Part shown: positions 55,529 to 64,000 of the stretch, piece by piece | Position numbering within the stretch: the first letter of the stretch is position 1 | How the letters are laid out: each line of letters opens with the position of its first letter | Source of the DNA: Liopterus haemorrhoidalis | Taxonomy: Eukaryota > Arthropoda > Insecta > Coleoptera > Dytiscidae | Reading direction: 5' to 3' | Length of the DNA stretch: 64,000 nucleotides | Assembly (NCBI GenBank): GCA_963971575.1 | Contig: OZ020611.1 | Coordinates: 19,132,092 to 19,196,091, forward strand | The notes under the pieces: model-generated | What the model was told of the DNA's origin: nothing | Databases searched by the model: none | The model's input: only the letters and a program-made list of their open reading frames with translations | Made by a program: the position numbers and the translations under genes

Positions 55529-56333
55529 AGGGTTTTGTAGGTATGACCAAAAAACCCTTATACCGTCATTTTGTCGTCTGTCTGTATGTCTGTCTGTTCG
55601 GTAAAAATTGTAGCCAAACGGCTAAACCTAGAGAGTTGAAATTTGGCATGCTTATACAACTCTTTGACCTGCACATAGGAAAAATACTAAAACATCTAAA
55701 AAACATATCCCCCTAAAAATATAAACAAATATGTGCTCATTGAAAAAAAATTTTTTTTTATAGTTCTGTGTAGGGTATCAAATCAAAGCCCTTGGTACGT
55801 AGATTAACGATCAAATTTTTATTTTTGCAAAATAAATTATTTTGAAGCAATTTTTGCCAAAATTGTGTAAAATTTTTTTGTCCCACACCCTGTAGCCCAG
55901 ATGGTTTAAACTAAAAATCTAAAAAAATCTAAGTAATGTACATTGGTGTGAACCGGAATAGTACAACAGAAATTTTTGATCAGATTATGTTTTTGGAAAA
56001 AAACGCATTTTTTGTGTTTTTTTGGCTAATAATGTACACAAATTATAGCTTTGTAACGTGCTACTTTGGAAGGTATATCCTGGTGTAGTGGTTAAAACGC
56101 TGGCTTCTCACCCAACTAACTCGACCGAAAGGGGGATGCTATATAAAAAAAAAAAAAAAATACTGCACATATTTAGAAACCTAAATAATGGTATTAGGCG
56201 TTCGAATTAAAATTAACAAAAAAAATATTTTATTATAAAATTTGTTTTGGCATCCCAAATAAACATCATTCACTTACTAAATACCTGCAAAACTCTGAAA
56301 TGTGTGAAAATTCACACTTCACATCAATTTTTT
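55529..56333 (+). mobile_element. Helentron-like family A element, shorter copy
   Basis: Starts AGGGTTTTGTAGGTATGACC and ends ATACCTGCAAAACTCTGAAA, TGTGTGAAAATTCACAC and CACATCAATTTTTT, between T-runs. The CTGT run is only a few units. An internal deletion after the tRNA-like box (GACCGAAAGGGGGATGCT, 56127) removes box B. It is inserted in family C sequence. Confidence 0.85.
56072..56135 (+). tRNA. tRNA-like box inside family A element, 5' half only
   Basis: TCCTGGTGTAGTGGTTAAAA (box A) and CACCCAACTAACTCGACCGA are present. The box B part is deleted in this copy. Confidence 0.45.
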
Positions 56334-56474
56334 GTTTTATGTACTTTTTCGATTGGATAAATGTTTGGGGATATACGGTGGGACACCCTAAAACTAAAAT
56401 CTTAAAATATCTCACATATTGTTTATTTAACACAAAAAAAAATATATAGAAAATATGTTTAAAATGAGGAAATA

Positions 56475-56860
56475 ATTTTCCGGGACAAGGTGAGTGTTAC
56501 CTATAAAGTTGAAATGTTTTACTTAACAACTAAATTATACATAAAAAACATGAAACATATACAGGGTGACAATTTTTATCTCAGCACATCAAAATTAACA
56601 ATAACATTAAAATCTACATTTCTTACGTTGCTGCTCCCGATATTAATTTACAAGCCCCGTAATAGTATAAATCTAAAAAGAATTTTTACCCGCTTCTAAT
56701 GATACCGAAAACTTTTGCAATCGATTTTCATATTTTCAGTCTTTACTATTTTATTTTATTTCTTTTACTATGAAAATGGAAAAATTCATAATGAATTTAT
56801 TTCTTCTGAATGTGGTATTTCGCAGCAGAGAGTTTGGAAAATTGTAAAGAAGCATGAGTA
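56475..56860. other. Nothing recognised
   Basis: AT-rich, leads into a non-LTR 3' fragment. Confidence 0.35.
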
Positions 56861-56861
56861 T

Positions 56862-57095
56862 CACTCCTAATCCGGCTTAGATTTAATCACACCTTCTCTC
56901 CACATCATCTGCATAGAATTAATATGGTTACTTCTCCTTTCTGCCCGTGTTATAATTTGTCTGTCAGCGATTTGAACCACTTATTGTTTGAATGCCCAAT
57001 TCATTTTCGCAATCCTAATTTATTTATACAAAATTTAGTTGCCCAAAAAAATATCCTTACCTACCAATATTCAGATGCTTCTTACTACTAACAAC
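56862..57095 (+). pseudogene. C-terminal end of a non-LTR polyprotein with zinc-binding motif
   Basis: An open frame reads NHTFSPHHLHRINMVTSPFC, then CYNLSVSDLNHLLFECPIHF to a stop at 57091. HLxRI...SPxCPC...DxNHxxFECP is the usual C-terminal CCHC-like segment in RNase H-bearing (I/Jockey-type) non-LTR proteins. It is a 3' fragment; the rest is absent. Confidence 0.65.
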
Positions 57096-57099
57096 AATT

Positions 57100-58075
57100 G
57101 ATATTAAATCAAAAAATATCAAAATATGCACGTAATTTTAAAAACCCTTAATCTCTTCCTTTATTACCTGGCTAAAAAACAATCAAAAGCAAAGAAATAA
57201 TAATTCTAAAAGGTGTAGGAATTATCCTATGTTGAGGGGTAAAAGTTATCACTATGCATATAAAAAAATTGTTTACAATAAAGAAACGGCATAATTTACG
57301 GTACAGCAAAAATGCACATAACAAGAACCGTAAGAAGTCCAGACACGCCAGCTAATATAGAAATAAAATTAGTGAAACTTACCGAGCATATGTTTTGTAT
57401 CTTTATTACAATATGTTTAACCGTGAAATTTCGTATACTTTTGTTCAACATATTTTTAAATCAATATAAAACTGCCCTTTACGATATACTAAAAATAAAT
57501 GGAATCTCGTCTTTTCAACACGTTTTTACTTCTTCTTTCGTGAAATTCAATGTCCGCAAACGACCTTAGCTGTCTATAAAGTTATTTTATCTATTTTCCT
57601 TCGAGTATCTTTCGCTTTTCTACACTGTCCTGTCTTTAATCCGCAAGCGGGTGAAACTTGTGAATTGTATCAGGCCACTGGTTTTACACTATTGTTGGAC
57701 TTAACAAGCTATAAAGCTTCTACATTATACAATTTTTGTCCAATTTGTATACCTTTTTCTTTGACTAGAACTTGTACGTATTTGAAAAAAATCTTTGATA
57801 AAGTAAAGTGTAGACAACAATTTCTAATCGATGTCAACTTTGTTCAAAATTAGTATATACCGTAAATGGCAGATTAAAACCAAAATAGTTTTCAATAAAA
57901 ATACACCTTTTGCGGAGAGTTCGGCATAACTGTGCGGTGTTAACTCTGTGGCGTACAAGTTTTTTGTAACGTGGCCACTGTGTACACTGTGCAAGAAAGT
58001 GAAAGACGAACGCTTTGTTAAGACTGTGCAGTTATTCTTTGATTCTAACCTAGTATTTTTTGTAAACAAATTGAA
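57100..58075. other. No gene found
   Basis: Small open frames only, without recognisable motifs. CCGTAAGAAGTCCAGACACG at 57325 is the least AT-rich part. Confidence 0.4.
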
Positions 58076-58084
58076 TTATATGTG

Positions 58085-58955
58085 TTATATGTTTTAAGAC
58101 AGGGTGGAGGGTCAAGGCCAACGCCTTTATAACATTTATAGATGAAATTATAAAAAAGTGTAATAATGAAACAACAAAGTTCAAGGTTGGATATAGGAAT
58201 ATGCGAATAACTGAAATATCGGAAGGAGTGTTTGATGACGACATTTTAATAATAGCAAAAGGACAAACGAATTACAAGAAAATTTAAATGTATGGAATAG
58301 AATATTAAAAGAATATGGTATGACAATGAATAAAAATAAAACAAAAGTTATGGTAATAGGAACAGATGAAATCATAAATATAAAAATAGACGACATTAAT
58401 ACTGAACAGGTTAAGAATTTCAAATACTTAGACAGGATGGAAAACAAGAAATGGAGACAAATACAAGAATATAGAAGACAACAAAACTTTACTATGACAT
58501 AAAGAATACACTTATCAATAGGAAAGAAATAACAAGAACCACAAAAATAAACGTATTCAAAAGCTATATACAGACCGGTACTGACTTTTATATGTAAAAT
58601 ACAAGTTTTGGAGATGAAGTATTTAAGAGGAGTAAAGAGTGTGTCTAAAATGGATAAAATCAGTAATATAGATATAAGAAAAGAATTAAATATAGAACCA
58701 ATAGAATAATTTGTAGAAAACAGACAACTGGCCTGGTGGGGACACATACAAAGTCTGTAAGTCACAAGACAAATTAAGCAGGTCTGGGAGACCAGAACGT
58801 ACAGAAAGCAAAGATTATGAAGACCAAGAAATACATGGGACAGAACAGTAAAAGGGATACTAGAGAAAAGAACAAAAAACGATTATAGAAGCTAAAAGAA
58901 TGACAAGAAACAAAAAAGACTGGGCGAAATTCGTACATAAACCCGTACTGCCATG
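58085..58955 (+). mobile_element. RTE-like non-LTR retrotransposon, 3' portion
   Basis: The + strand encodes, in several frames, the end of a reverse transcriptase from palm to C-terminus. 5' truncated and full of stops. The minus frame 58765-58181 is its shadow. Confidence 0.75.
58095..58945 (+). pseudogene. Reverse transcriptase, degenerate
   Basis: ITFIDEIIKKCNNETTKFKV, then RITEISEGVFDDDILIIAKG (motif C, with FDDD where YADD/FADD is expected). After a frameshift: MTMNKNKTKVMVIGTDEI, then MKYLRGVKGVSKMDKISN, ENRQLAWWGHIQ and DWAKFVHK in the C-terminal part. This order is typical of RTE-type and related arthropod non-LTR proteins. Many frameshifts and stops. Confidence 0.75.
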
Positions 58956-59222
58956 TTTTTTTTCTTTTATTTATTATTTATTTAGGGGTGCTTCAGCTGC
59001 TAGGGCTATTAGCACCCACAAATCTGCCATGTTTTAAGTAATATAAAACAAATTTTATTTCATGAAAATAGTTGAAGAACAAGAAAATATATTGGCAAAA
59101 GTGTTTGAATATCCAGAGAGTACTGTTCCAAAAATAATTACAAATTAATTTAAAGTGCATTTCCTCTTGTATCCAGAAAATGTTGAGTCTTTTGCAGAAA
59201 ATGTACACTTGTATAATATAAC
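58956..59222. other. Short stretch, nothing recognised
   Basis: ATTATTTATTTAGGGGTGCT at 58970 may be an end of a repeat; otherwise unassigned. Confidence 0.3.
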
Positions 59223-60279
59223 TGTCGCGCCCGTAGGCCGCGTTTAAGATTAAATTAAATTTATCTTAATTTAATTTAAAACATACACATTGTTTATGTT
59301 TCTTTAATTTAAAAACATCAAAACTTTTGATGTTTTTATAAATGTTGAGAGCCGCTACTTGCGAGTTTTAACATTCATTAACTCACTAATCACCTGTTCT
59401 CACCCATTTTTTACAAGTGTTTATTTAATAATTCGCGAATCTATCGCGATTTTAGTGAAGTTACACCTGCTGTGCTTCATTAAAATATTATCTGTGTATC
59501 TACACGAAGTCCAGGAACATCCAGGACCTGTCCAGAACCCAAGAACCTGTTTTTTGGGACCAACCAGTGCCACATCTGTAAAATTGGAATAAATATTCTA
59601 CATATTTATAAGAATACAGCTACTGTAAGTCTGTTCCAATTTTACACACATTTTATTCATTGTTAATTTAATATTATTTTATTTTTGTAACTTAAATTCA
59701 GTTTTGTTAACGCCTCTGTGCGATTTTGTATTAATTTTTTGTTCACACACGCTGATCTCTTGATCACGTGTGCTGATTAATTTTCATTTATTTAACATTT
59801 AGTAATTTTTGTAATATTATTAATTTGTTATTATCAGTGTATTTTTTAATATTGTATTTGTGGCACTGTATTTCATTTATGTGATACGTCCACCGTGTTG
59901 AGCATCGTTCTCCGCATTTTTTGTCGCTTGAGTAGGGTTTTCAGAGACGTCGTGGGATTTTAGGTTTGGTTCCTCCATAGCCATTACTTGTGGGCCTAGG
60001 ATTTTACCCGTCTCCACCCCAGCTTAGGGCTACCATTACCCTTGTGTTAGTCTCCTAGAGCAGCCCCTAGGAGCAGAAGAGTTTTTATCCCCTCTCCTCT
60101 CCTCTAGGTCGTCCGTGTCTTCCTCTGCGGCTCAACTCGGTGCGTTTGTGTCACATAACTTCGTATATCTTTCTATATTCCAGCATTCTGCTCGTGGTCC
60201 TTCGAGGTGTCCGCCGCGAAGACCATTTGTGTGACTGTCTGGCCACCCTACCTTACTTAGGCGGGGAGCGGGCGCCACA
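59223..60279 (+). mobile_element. Probable solo LTR, about 1.06 kb
   Basis: Starts TGTCGCGCCC and ends GGGCGCCACA, i.e. TG...CA with short inverted ends (9 of 10 match). The flanks ATAAC and AAAAC agree at 4 of 5. The stretch is less AT-rich and has AATAAA at 59590. No second LTR or internal gag/pol is seen in the window, so it would be a solo LTR of a Gypsy- or Bel-type element. Orientation is a guess from the AATAAA. Confidence 0.5.
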
Positions 60280-61215
60280 AAAACATTATTATAAAGAACC
60301 AGAACCAGTTCCTTTAGAAAAGGAATTAATGACCATGATGTCTGTATTATTTATTTGGCAAATGCTGCAGGCATAAACAATGATATCTTGATTGTTTCTC
60401 ATTTTGTTTGTAGAAAAAATAATAACTTATATTTTTACTGCGAAAAAACACTATTGCACAGATTACCTTGCAGCACAAACTGTACTGCACGATATTAGCC
60501 GAAAGATCTTCGTGCGGCACGAAGCACACTGAAAACTTATGCCGAACGTTTCTTGTATAAACTATGCAGAATGTGTAGATTATTAGCTTATGCCGAACGC
60601 ACCTCTTATAGCTCTGTGTGAATTTTGTTTCAAACTTGGAACGGCGGCAACAGAAACACTTTTGAAAACAACCCTCGGAAAATATACTCCTAATTGAACT
60701 GCCTGTTTTAAGTGATTCGGACGTTTTCAAAATGGTTACATTAGTGACGGTATAAGGATTTATGGTTATAAATACAAACCCTAAAAAGCTATGAAAAATT
60801 ACCTTGAGACAAATTACAGATTTATCAAGGCCTTGTACTTTATCAATTACTACGTATTGCATATAGTCGTAGGCTGTTTTAAGTGGTAGAATTATTAAAT
60901 CTAAGACGTATAATTAATTATCTAACAGAATATCTTATTCCGTCTCCAGAAATGGAATATCTATCCTTGTTTGTCTTATGAGGGACGAAATGTAAATTGA
61001 ACTTATACAATAGTTCACACGCATTGAAATTGTAAATTAATAAGCTATAACAATACTGATGAACGTGTTTATAATACACGTAGGACACACGTGCTAACCA
61101 CGCCATTATTTTCAGTATTTTAATCACGTACTTTTGTCAATGTCGCTTTAAATTGTTGTAACTCATAATTATAATAGTTTTAAAATTATTATTATACTGT
61201 TTCCCAGAGAAAGGA
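60280..61215. other. No gene found
   Basis: A 171-codon frame on the minus strand (60862-60347) is the longest here, but it shows no known domain and reads through sequence with the same composition as its surroundings. GCTTATGCCGAACG is repeated at 60536 and 60589. Confidence 0.4.
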
Positions 61216-61249
61216 ACAGCAATAAAATTAATTTAAGTTTAAGATTGGC

Positions 61250-63471
61250 ACAGAAGAAGCTAATTGATTTAGTTAAAGAGTTGGTCGTTACAAGAAGCAA
61301 TCCTCAATATAGAAAAATGGGTCGGTAAAACAGGTTTCACCTTTTCCTCAAACAAAACTAATACTATGCATTTCACAAGAAAGCACTATTCGCAATATAA
61401 TCCCAAGTTAAAACTTTATGTTGACTCAATTACATATGTAACTAAGACTAAATTTCTGGGAATCACACTGGATAGAAAACTAACCTGGCACCTCACATCC
61501 AACAACTTAAAAAGGACTGCATGCAAAGGATGAATATTTTGAAAACACTAGCACACCACAAATGGGGCGCCTACAGGTATATATTATTAAGATTATATAA
61601 GTCACTAATCCTGTCGAAAATTGATTACGGTAGCATAGTATACAGCAACGCAAAATCTACAATCTACTAAAAACATTAGATACAATTCAGGGTAACCGAC
61701 GAGTTCATCGAAAATCTATTCATCGAAAGTAAATTAATGGAAAATCAATTAATCGAAAACGAATTCATCGAAAAGGAGTTCATCGAAAACGAGTTCATCG
61801 AAAGCAAATTCATCGAAAATCAATTCATCGAATGATCAATTTCATCGAATCGTCAATACATCGAAAAAAAAAAAATGTTTGTAAATATTTGGGAGGAATG
61901 CCGGGGGGATCGGAAAGTCAAAAAAGCAGTGGTCAATAAGAGTAGACAGACTAAGAAATAATTGCATAACATTTTTTATATGGTTTAAAAAAGTAATATT
62001 CTTTGATTCTTTGATTATCCTCAAATATGCACCAAAAATGATCTGAATAAAACTTAATTTAAATTTGCAAAAATTTTATATTAAAAATGTGGTGACAGAT
62101 AACACAACAAGTACCATTAATATTTTTATACAATAATCCCCCAAGATACGTAACACGCGACTGTAAATTCGCAGTAACGTAAAATGAAAATTTCAAAAAT
62201 TTTTTGAGTAGAGTAACATACAATTTTACAAAGAATTATTTTCCATTTGTATGTATGTACATATAGAATAGTATATGTAAATGAATTTCAGTTTATTTTT
62301 GTCTTGTTTCTTTTGTGTACGTATTTATGTAGTATTTACGTATTTCTCTTGTTCCTTTATAAAAATTCCAATTCGATTTACGTAATCGGCATTCCTCTCA
62401 AATATTTACAAAAAAAAAATTTTTTTCGATTAATTGACCATTCGATGAATTGATTTTCGATGAATTTGCTTTCGATGAACTCGTTTTCAATGAACTCGTT
62501 TTTGATGAACTCGTTTTCGATGAACTCGTTTTCGATAAAATGATTTTCGATGAATTTGCTTTCGATGAATTGATTTTCGATGAACTTAAATCACAATTCA
62601 GAATACCGCAATCAGGATAGCCACGGGAGCTTTAAGAACAAGTCCAATTGTTAATATTACTAGTGAAGCTAATCAGCCCCCAGTTCATTTCCGCAGACGC
62701 CAACACACCTCCTACCTCACGAAACTAGCAACAAATATGAATAATCCCACCTATAATTATATGTTTCAAAATCTAAATAACCAAGTAGTCCTCAAAAATC
62801 TAATTCCTTTTCATCAACAATTACAAGAACAATTAAATAATATGAGCATGCCTTTTCCACAGCTATTCCCAAACCAATTCAACAAGATACCTCCCTGGAT
62901 CCTGAACCTACCTAATTACAACCTCCTCCTAACACACTATAATAAAAAAGAAACCAGTTCGTCCATTATTTTAAATTCTTACAATGAAATCATGACTAAA
63001 TACCAGGATTACACTACGATTTACACAGATGGTGCCAAATTACAAAATAAAACTGGTGCCGCAATGGTAGTTGAGAAGAAAGAAATAAATACCACCTGCC
63101 AAATATGATGAGCGTCTTCACTGCCGAAGCTTATGCTTTACTCCAAGCAACCGAGTATATAAAAAGCATTCCAAATAAAGAAGACTTCATAATTCATATT
63201 GATTCCCTCAGCACCATTGCAGCTATCAAGCAAACTTATTCAAAAGACATCATCATACAAAAAATACAAGACAACATCCACCACTGTATCAATACAGAAT
63301 ACGAGAAGCAAATCACAATATTATGGGTTCCATCACATTGCAACATCCCAGGAAATGAAAAAGCAGACGAAGCTGCCAAGGAGGCCATACACCAAGATGT
63401 AAATCAAATGCCTACTCCAACATATGATGCAAAGAATTTTTTTAAAGGAAACTACAGGAAGAATTGAATAA
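61250..63471 (+). pseudogene. RT thumb, connection and RNase H domains
   Basis: AILNIEKWVGKTGFTFSSNK and TKFLGITLDRKLTW represent the thumb (before 61530), then stops. After the insertion: NTAIRIATGALRTSPI and frame 62737-63108 with TTIYTDGAKLQNKTGAA (first RNase H Asp). A one-base shift at about 63105 leads to frame 63105-63467: VFTAEAYALL (Glu), IIHIDSLSTIAAI (Asp), ILWVPSHCNIPGNEKADEAA (His and last Asp). All four D-E-D-D metal ligands are present. The frame across the insertion (TIQ/NTA) would be continuous without the element and one target copy. Confidence 0.85.
61691..62592. mobile_element. Fold-back element with arms made of inverted 15-bp tandem repeats
   Basis: The left arm (61701-61870) is about ten or eleven copies of a 15-bp unit like GAGTTCATCGAAAAC. 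The right arm (62430-62585) is about ten copies of the inverse, like TTTCGATGAACTCGT. The spacer of about 560 bp is unrelated and AT-rich. Both flanks are ACAATTCAG (61682-61690 and 62593-62601), a perfect 9-bp duplication, as made by Mutator-type or some fold-back/P-type elements. It interrupts the RNase H-bearing non-LTR coding sequence. Confidence 0.9.
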
Positions 63472-63531
63472 CTCCCGCTACAGAATTCAAAATCCGCGAA
63501 ATTATGCAACAAGGCATGAACAAATAATTCT

Positions 63532-64000
63532 AGATGGTTTAAACTAAAAATATGAAAAAATTCTAAGTAAAGTACATTGGTGTTAACCGGAATAGTACAA
63601 CAGGAATTTTTGATCAGATTATTTTTTCGGAAAATAACGTATTTTTTGTGTTTTTTTGTTGACGATGTAAAATATTTAATACGTTATGTAGGCACAGTAA
63701 ACCATTAAGCCTTCATAGTGTAATGGTTAGCCTTCTCGCTTCCTAAGTTACAAACTTGGGTTCGTTCCTTTCTGGAGACAATTTTATTTTTTATGTTTTT
63801 TTTGCATTTTTATTTTTTTAAATTATTTTGTCAAAATTCTAGTTATTTTGGCAAATGTTGCATTTAATTTTTAAAAGCACAAATTTAATAACCAGTGGGA
63901 TTTGTTAAAATTATAATTTAATTCTATGATTCTACCTAATGTAAAATCAGAGGAGCAGAGCTTATGACTTAAAACAACCAATGGAAGCCATAGCCGCAAT
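63532..64000 (+). mobile_element. Helentron-like family A element, 5' truncated, runs off the window
   Basis: Opens with GATGGTTTAAACTAAAAATA and TAAAGTACATTGGTGTTAAC, the middle of the family, then TTTTTGATCAGATTATTTTT, a tRNA-like box, and AACCAATGGAAGCCATAG, which matches the inverse of 41335-41360. The 3' hairpin would lie beyond 64000. Confidence 0.8.
63712..63776 (+). tRNA. tRNA-like box inside family A element, variant
   Basis: CCTTCATAGTGTAATGGTTA (box A-like) and CTTGGGTTCGTTCCTTTCTG (box B-like) at the expected spacing. The sequence differs from the boxes at 32846 and 41546 more than the flanking family sequence does. Confidence 0.45.

Larger units (their letters stand above)
55445..56470. 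repeat. Family C piece interrupted by a family A element
   Basis: CTTATTATTGACTTAACAGC (55462) and ATAATAAGAAAACCAATC precede the inserted copy. GTTTGGGGATATACGGTGGG (56363) with ACACCCTAAAACTAAAATC and AAATATCTCACATATTG follow it. The two sides are colinear with the inverse of 48100-48420. Confidence 0.6.
61220..63525 (+). mobile_element. Non-LTR retrotransposon with RNase H domain (I/R1-like), 5' truncated, split by an insertion
   Basis: Carries the thumb part of a reverse transcriptase (61250-61690) and, beyond the fold-back insertion 61691-62592, the connection and RNase H domains (62602-63470). The 3' side is cut by a family A piece at about 63530. Confidence 0.85.

Noticed and set aside
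58181..58765. 194-codon minus frame, hydrophobic, resembling a membrane protein
   Set aside because: It is antisense to the RTE-like reverse transcriptase, whose motifs are clear on the + strand; AT-rich antisense gives Phe/Ile/Leu runs.
60140..60376. Candidate C-terminal P450 exon near the motif PEPVPLEKELM
   Set aside because: No GQKFA-like sequence, no fitting acceptor in phase 1, and it overlaps the end of the probable LTR.
60347..60862. 171-codon minus frame considered as a gene
   Set aside because: No domain, no splice or start context, and composition like the flanks; I treat it as chance.
61701..61870. CRISPR array or pentapeptide-repeat gene from the 15-bp tandem array
   Set aside because: Units are contiguous with no spacers, and the array is mirrored at the other end of a transposon-like unit; the five-residue pattern follows from the 15-bp period.

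Overview
This is an insect-like eukaryotic window: AT-rich, intron-bearing, and densely packed with transposable elements (mariner, Tc1, hAT, piggyBac-type, non-LTR and Penelope-like elements, Helentron-like repeats). No bacterial or organellar genes are visible. A beetle or another insect with a large, repeat-bloated genome would fit, but the order cannot be fixed from sequence alone.

The only apparent host gene is one cytochrome P450 of the CYP4 clan on the + strand. Eight consecutive internal exons can be placed at 6460-6657, 15394-15579, 17802-17874, 22480-22686, 24997-25099, 28524-28592, 31874-32042 and 48680-48859. All have GT/AG borders and the intron phases (1,1,1,2,2,0,0,1,1) fit end to end, giving 1185 nt, or 395 codons. 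The helix-I motif AGQDTT, the helix-K motif ETWR and the heme motif [10 protein letters not shown] are all present. The exon for the N-terminal membrane anchor and the last C-terminal exon are not in the window, so the gene is longer than 42 kb.

Everything else is intronic or flanking repeat. 0-6.5 kb: mariner remnant, then a hAT-like insertion with target duplication that carries a 114-bp tandem array and a non-LTR element. 6.7-15.3 kb: dispersed repeat families, a tRNA-Leu-derived SINE, a second non-LTR element, a Mos1-like mariner, and a 1.25-kb near-palindrome. 15.6-22.2 kb: back-to-back inverted-repeat elements, a Penelope-like element with a GIY-YIG domain, a mariner deletion derivative, a pogo-like remnant and a non-LTR 3' end. 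22.7-31.6 kb: fold-back elements, hAT MITEs with target duplications, and a hAT element with GCGGAT subterminal repeats. 32-44 kb: nested hAT and Helentron-like copies, a probable tyrosine-recombinase (Crypton-like) remnant with a 390-bp duplication, many MITEs. 44-50 kb: piggyBac-type MITE, Tc1 element, last visible P450 exon, 117-bp tandem repeats, DD41D mariner. 50-64 kb: more non-LTR fragments, a probable solo LTR, and an RNase H-bearing non-LTR element split by an unusual fold-back element.

The most interesting points are: a fold-back element at 61691-62592 whose two arms are inverted arrays of a 15-bp unit and which has a perfect 9-bp target duplication; a Helentron-like family whose copies carry a tRNA-like box and a terminal hairpin; and a repeat whose end lies inside the 3' splice region of a P450 exon. 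Coordinates come from reading by eye; ends of diverged repeats may be off by tens of bases.
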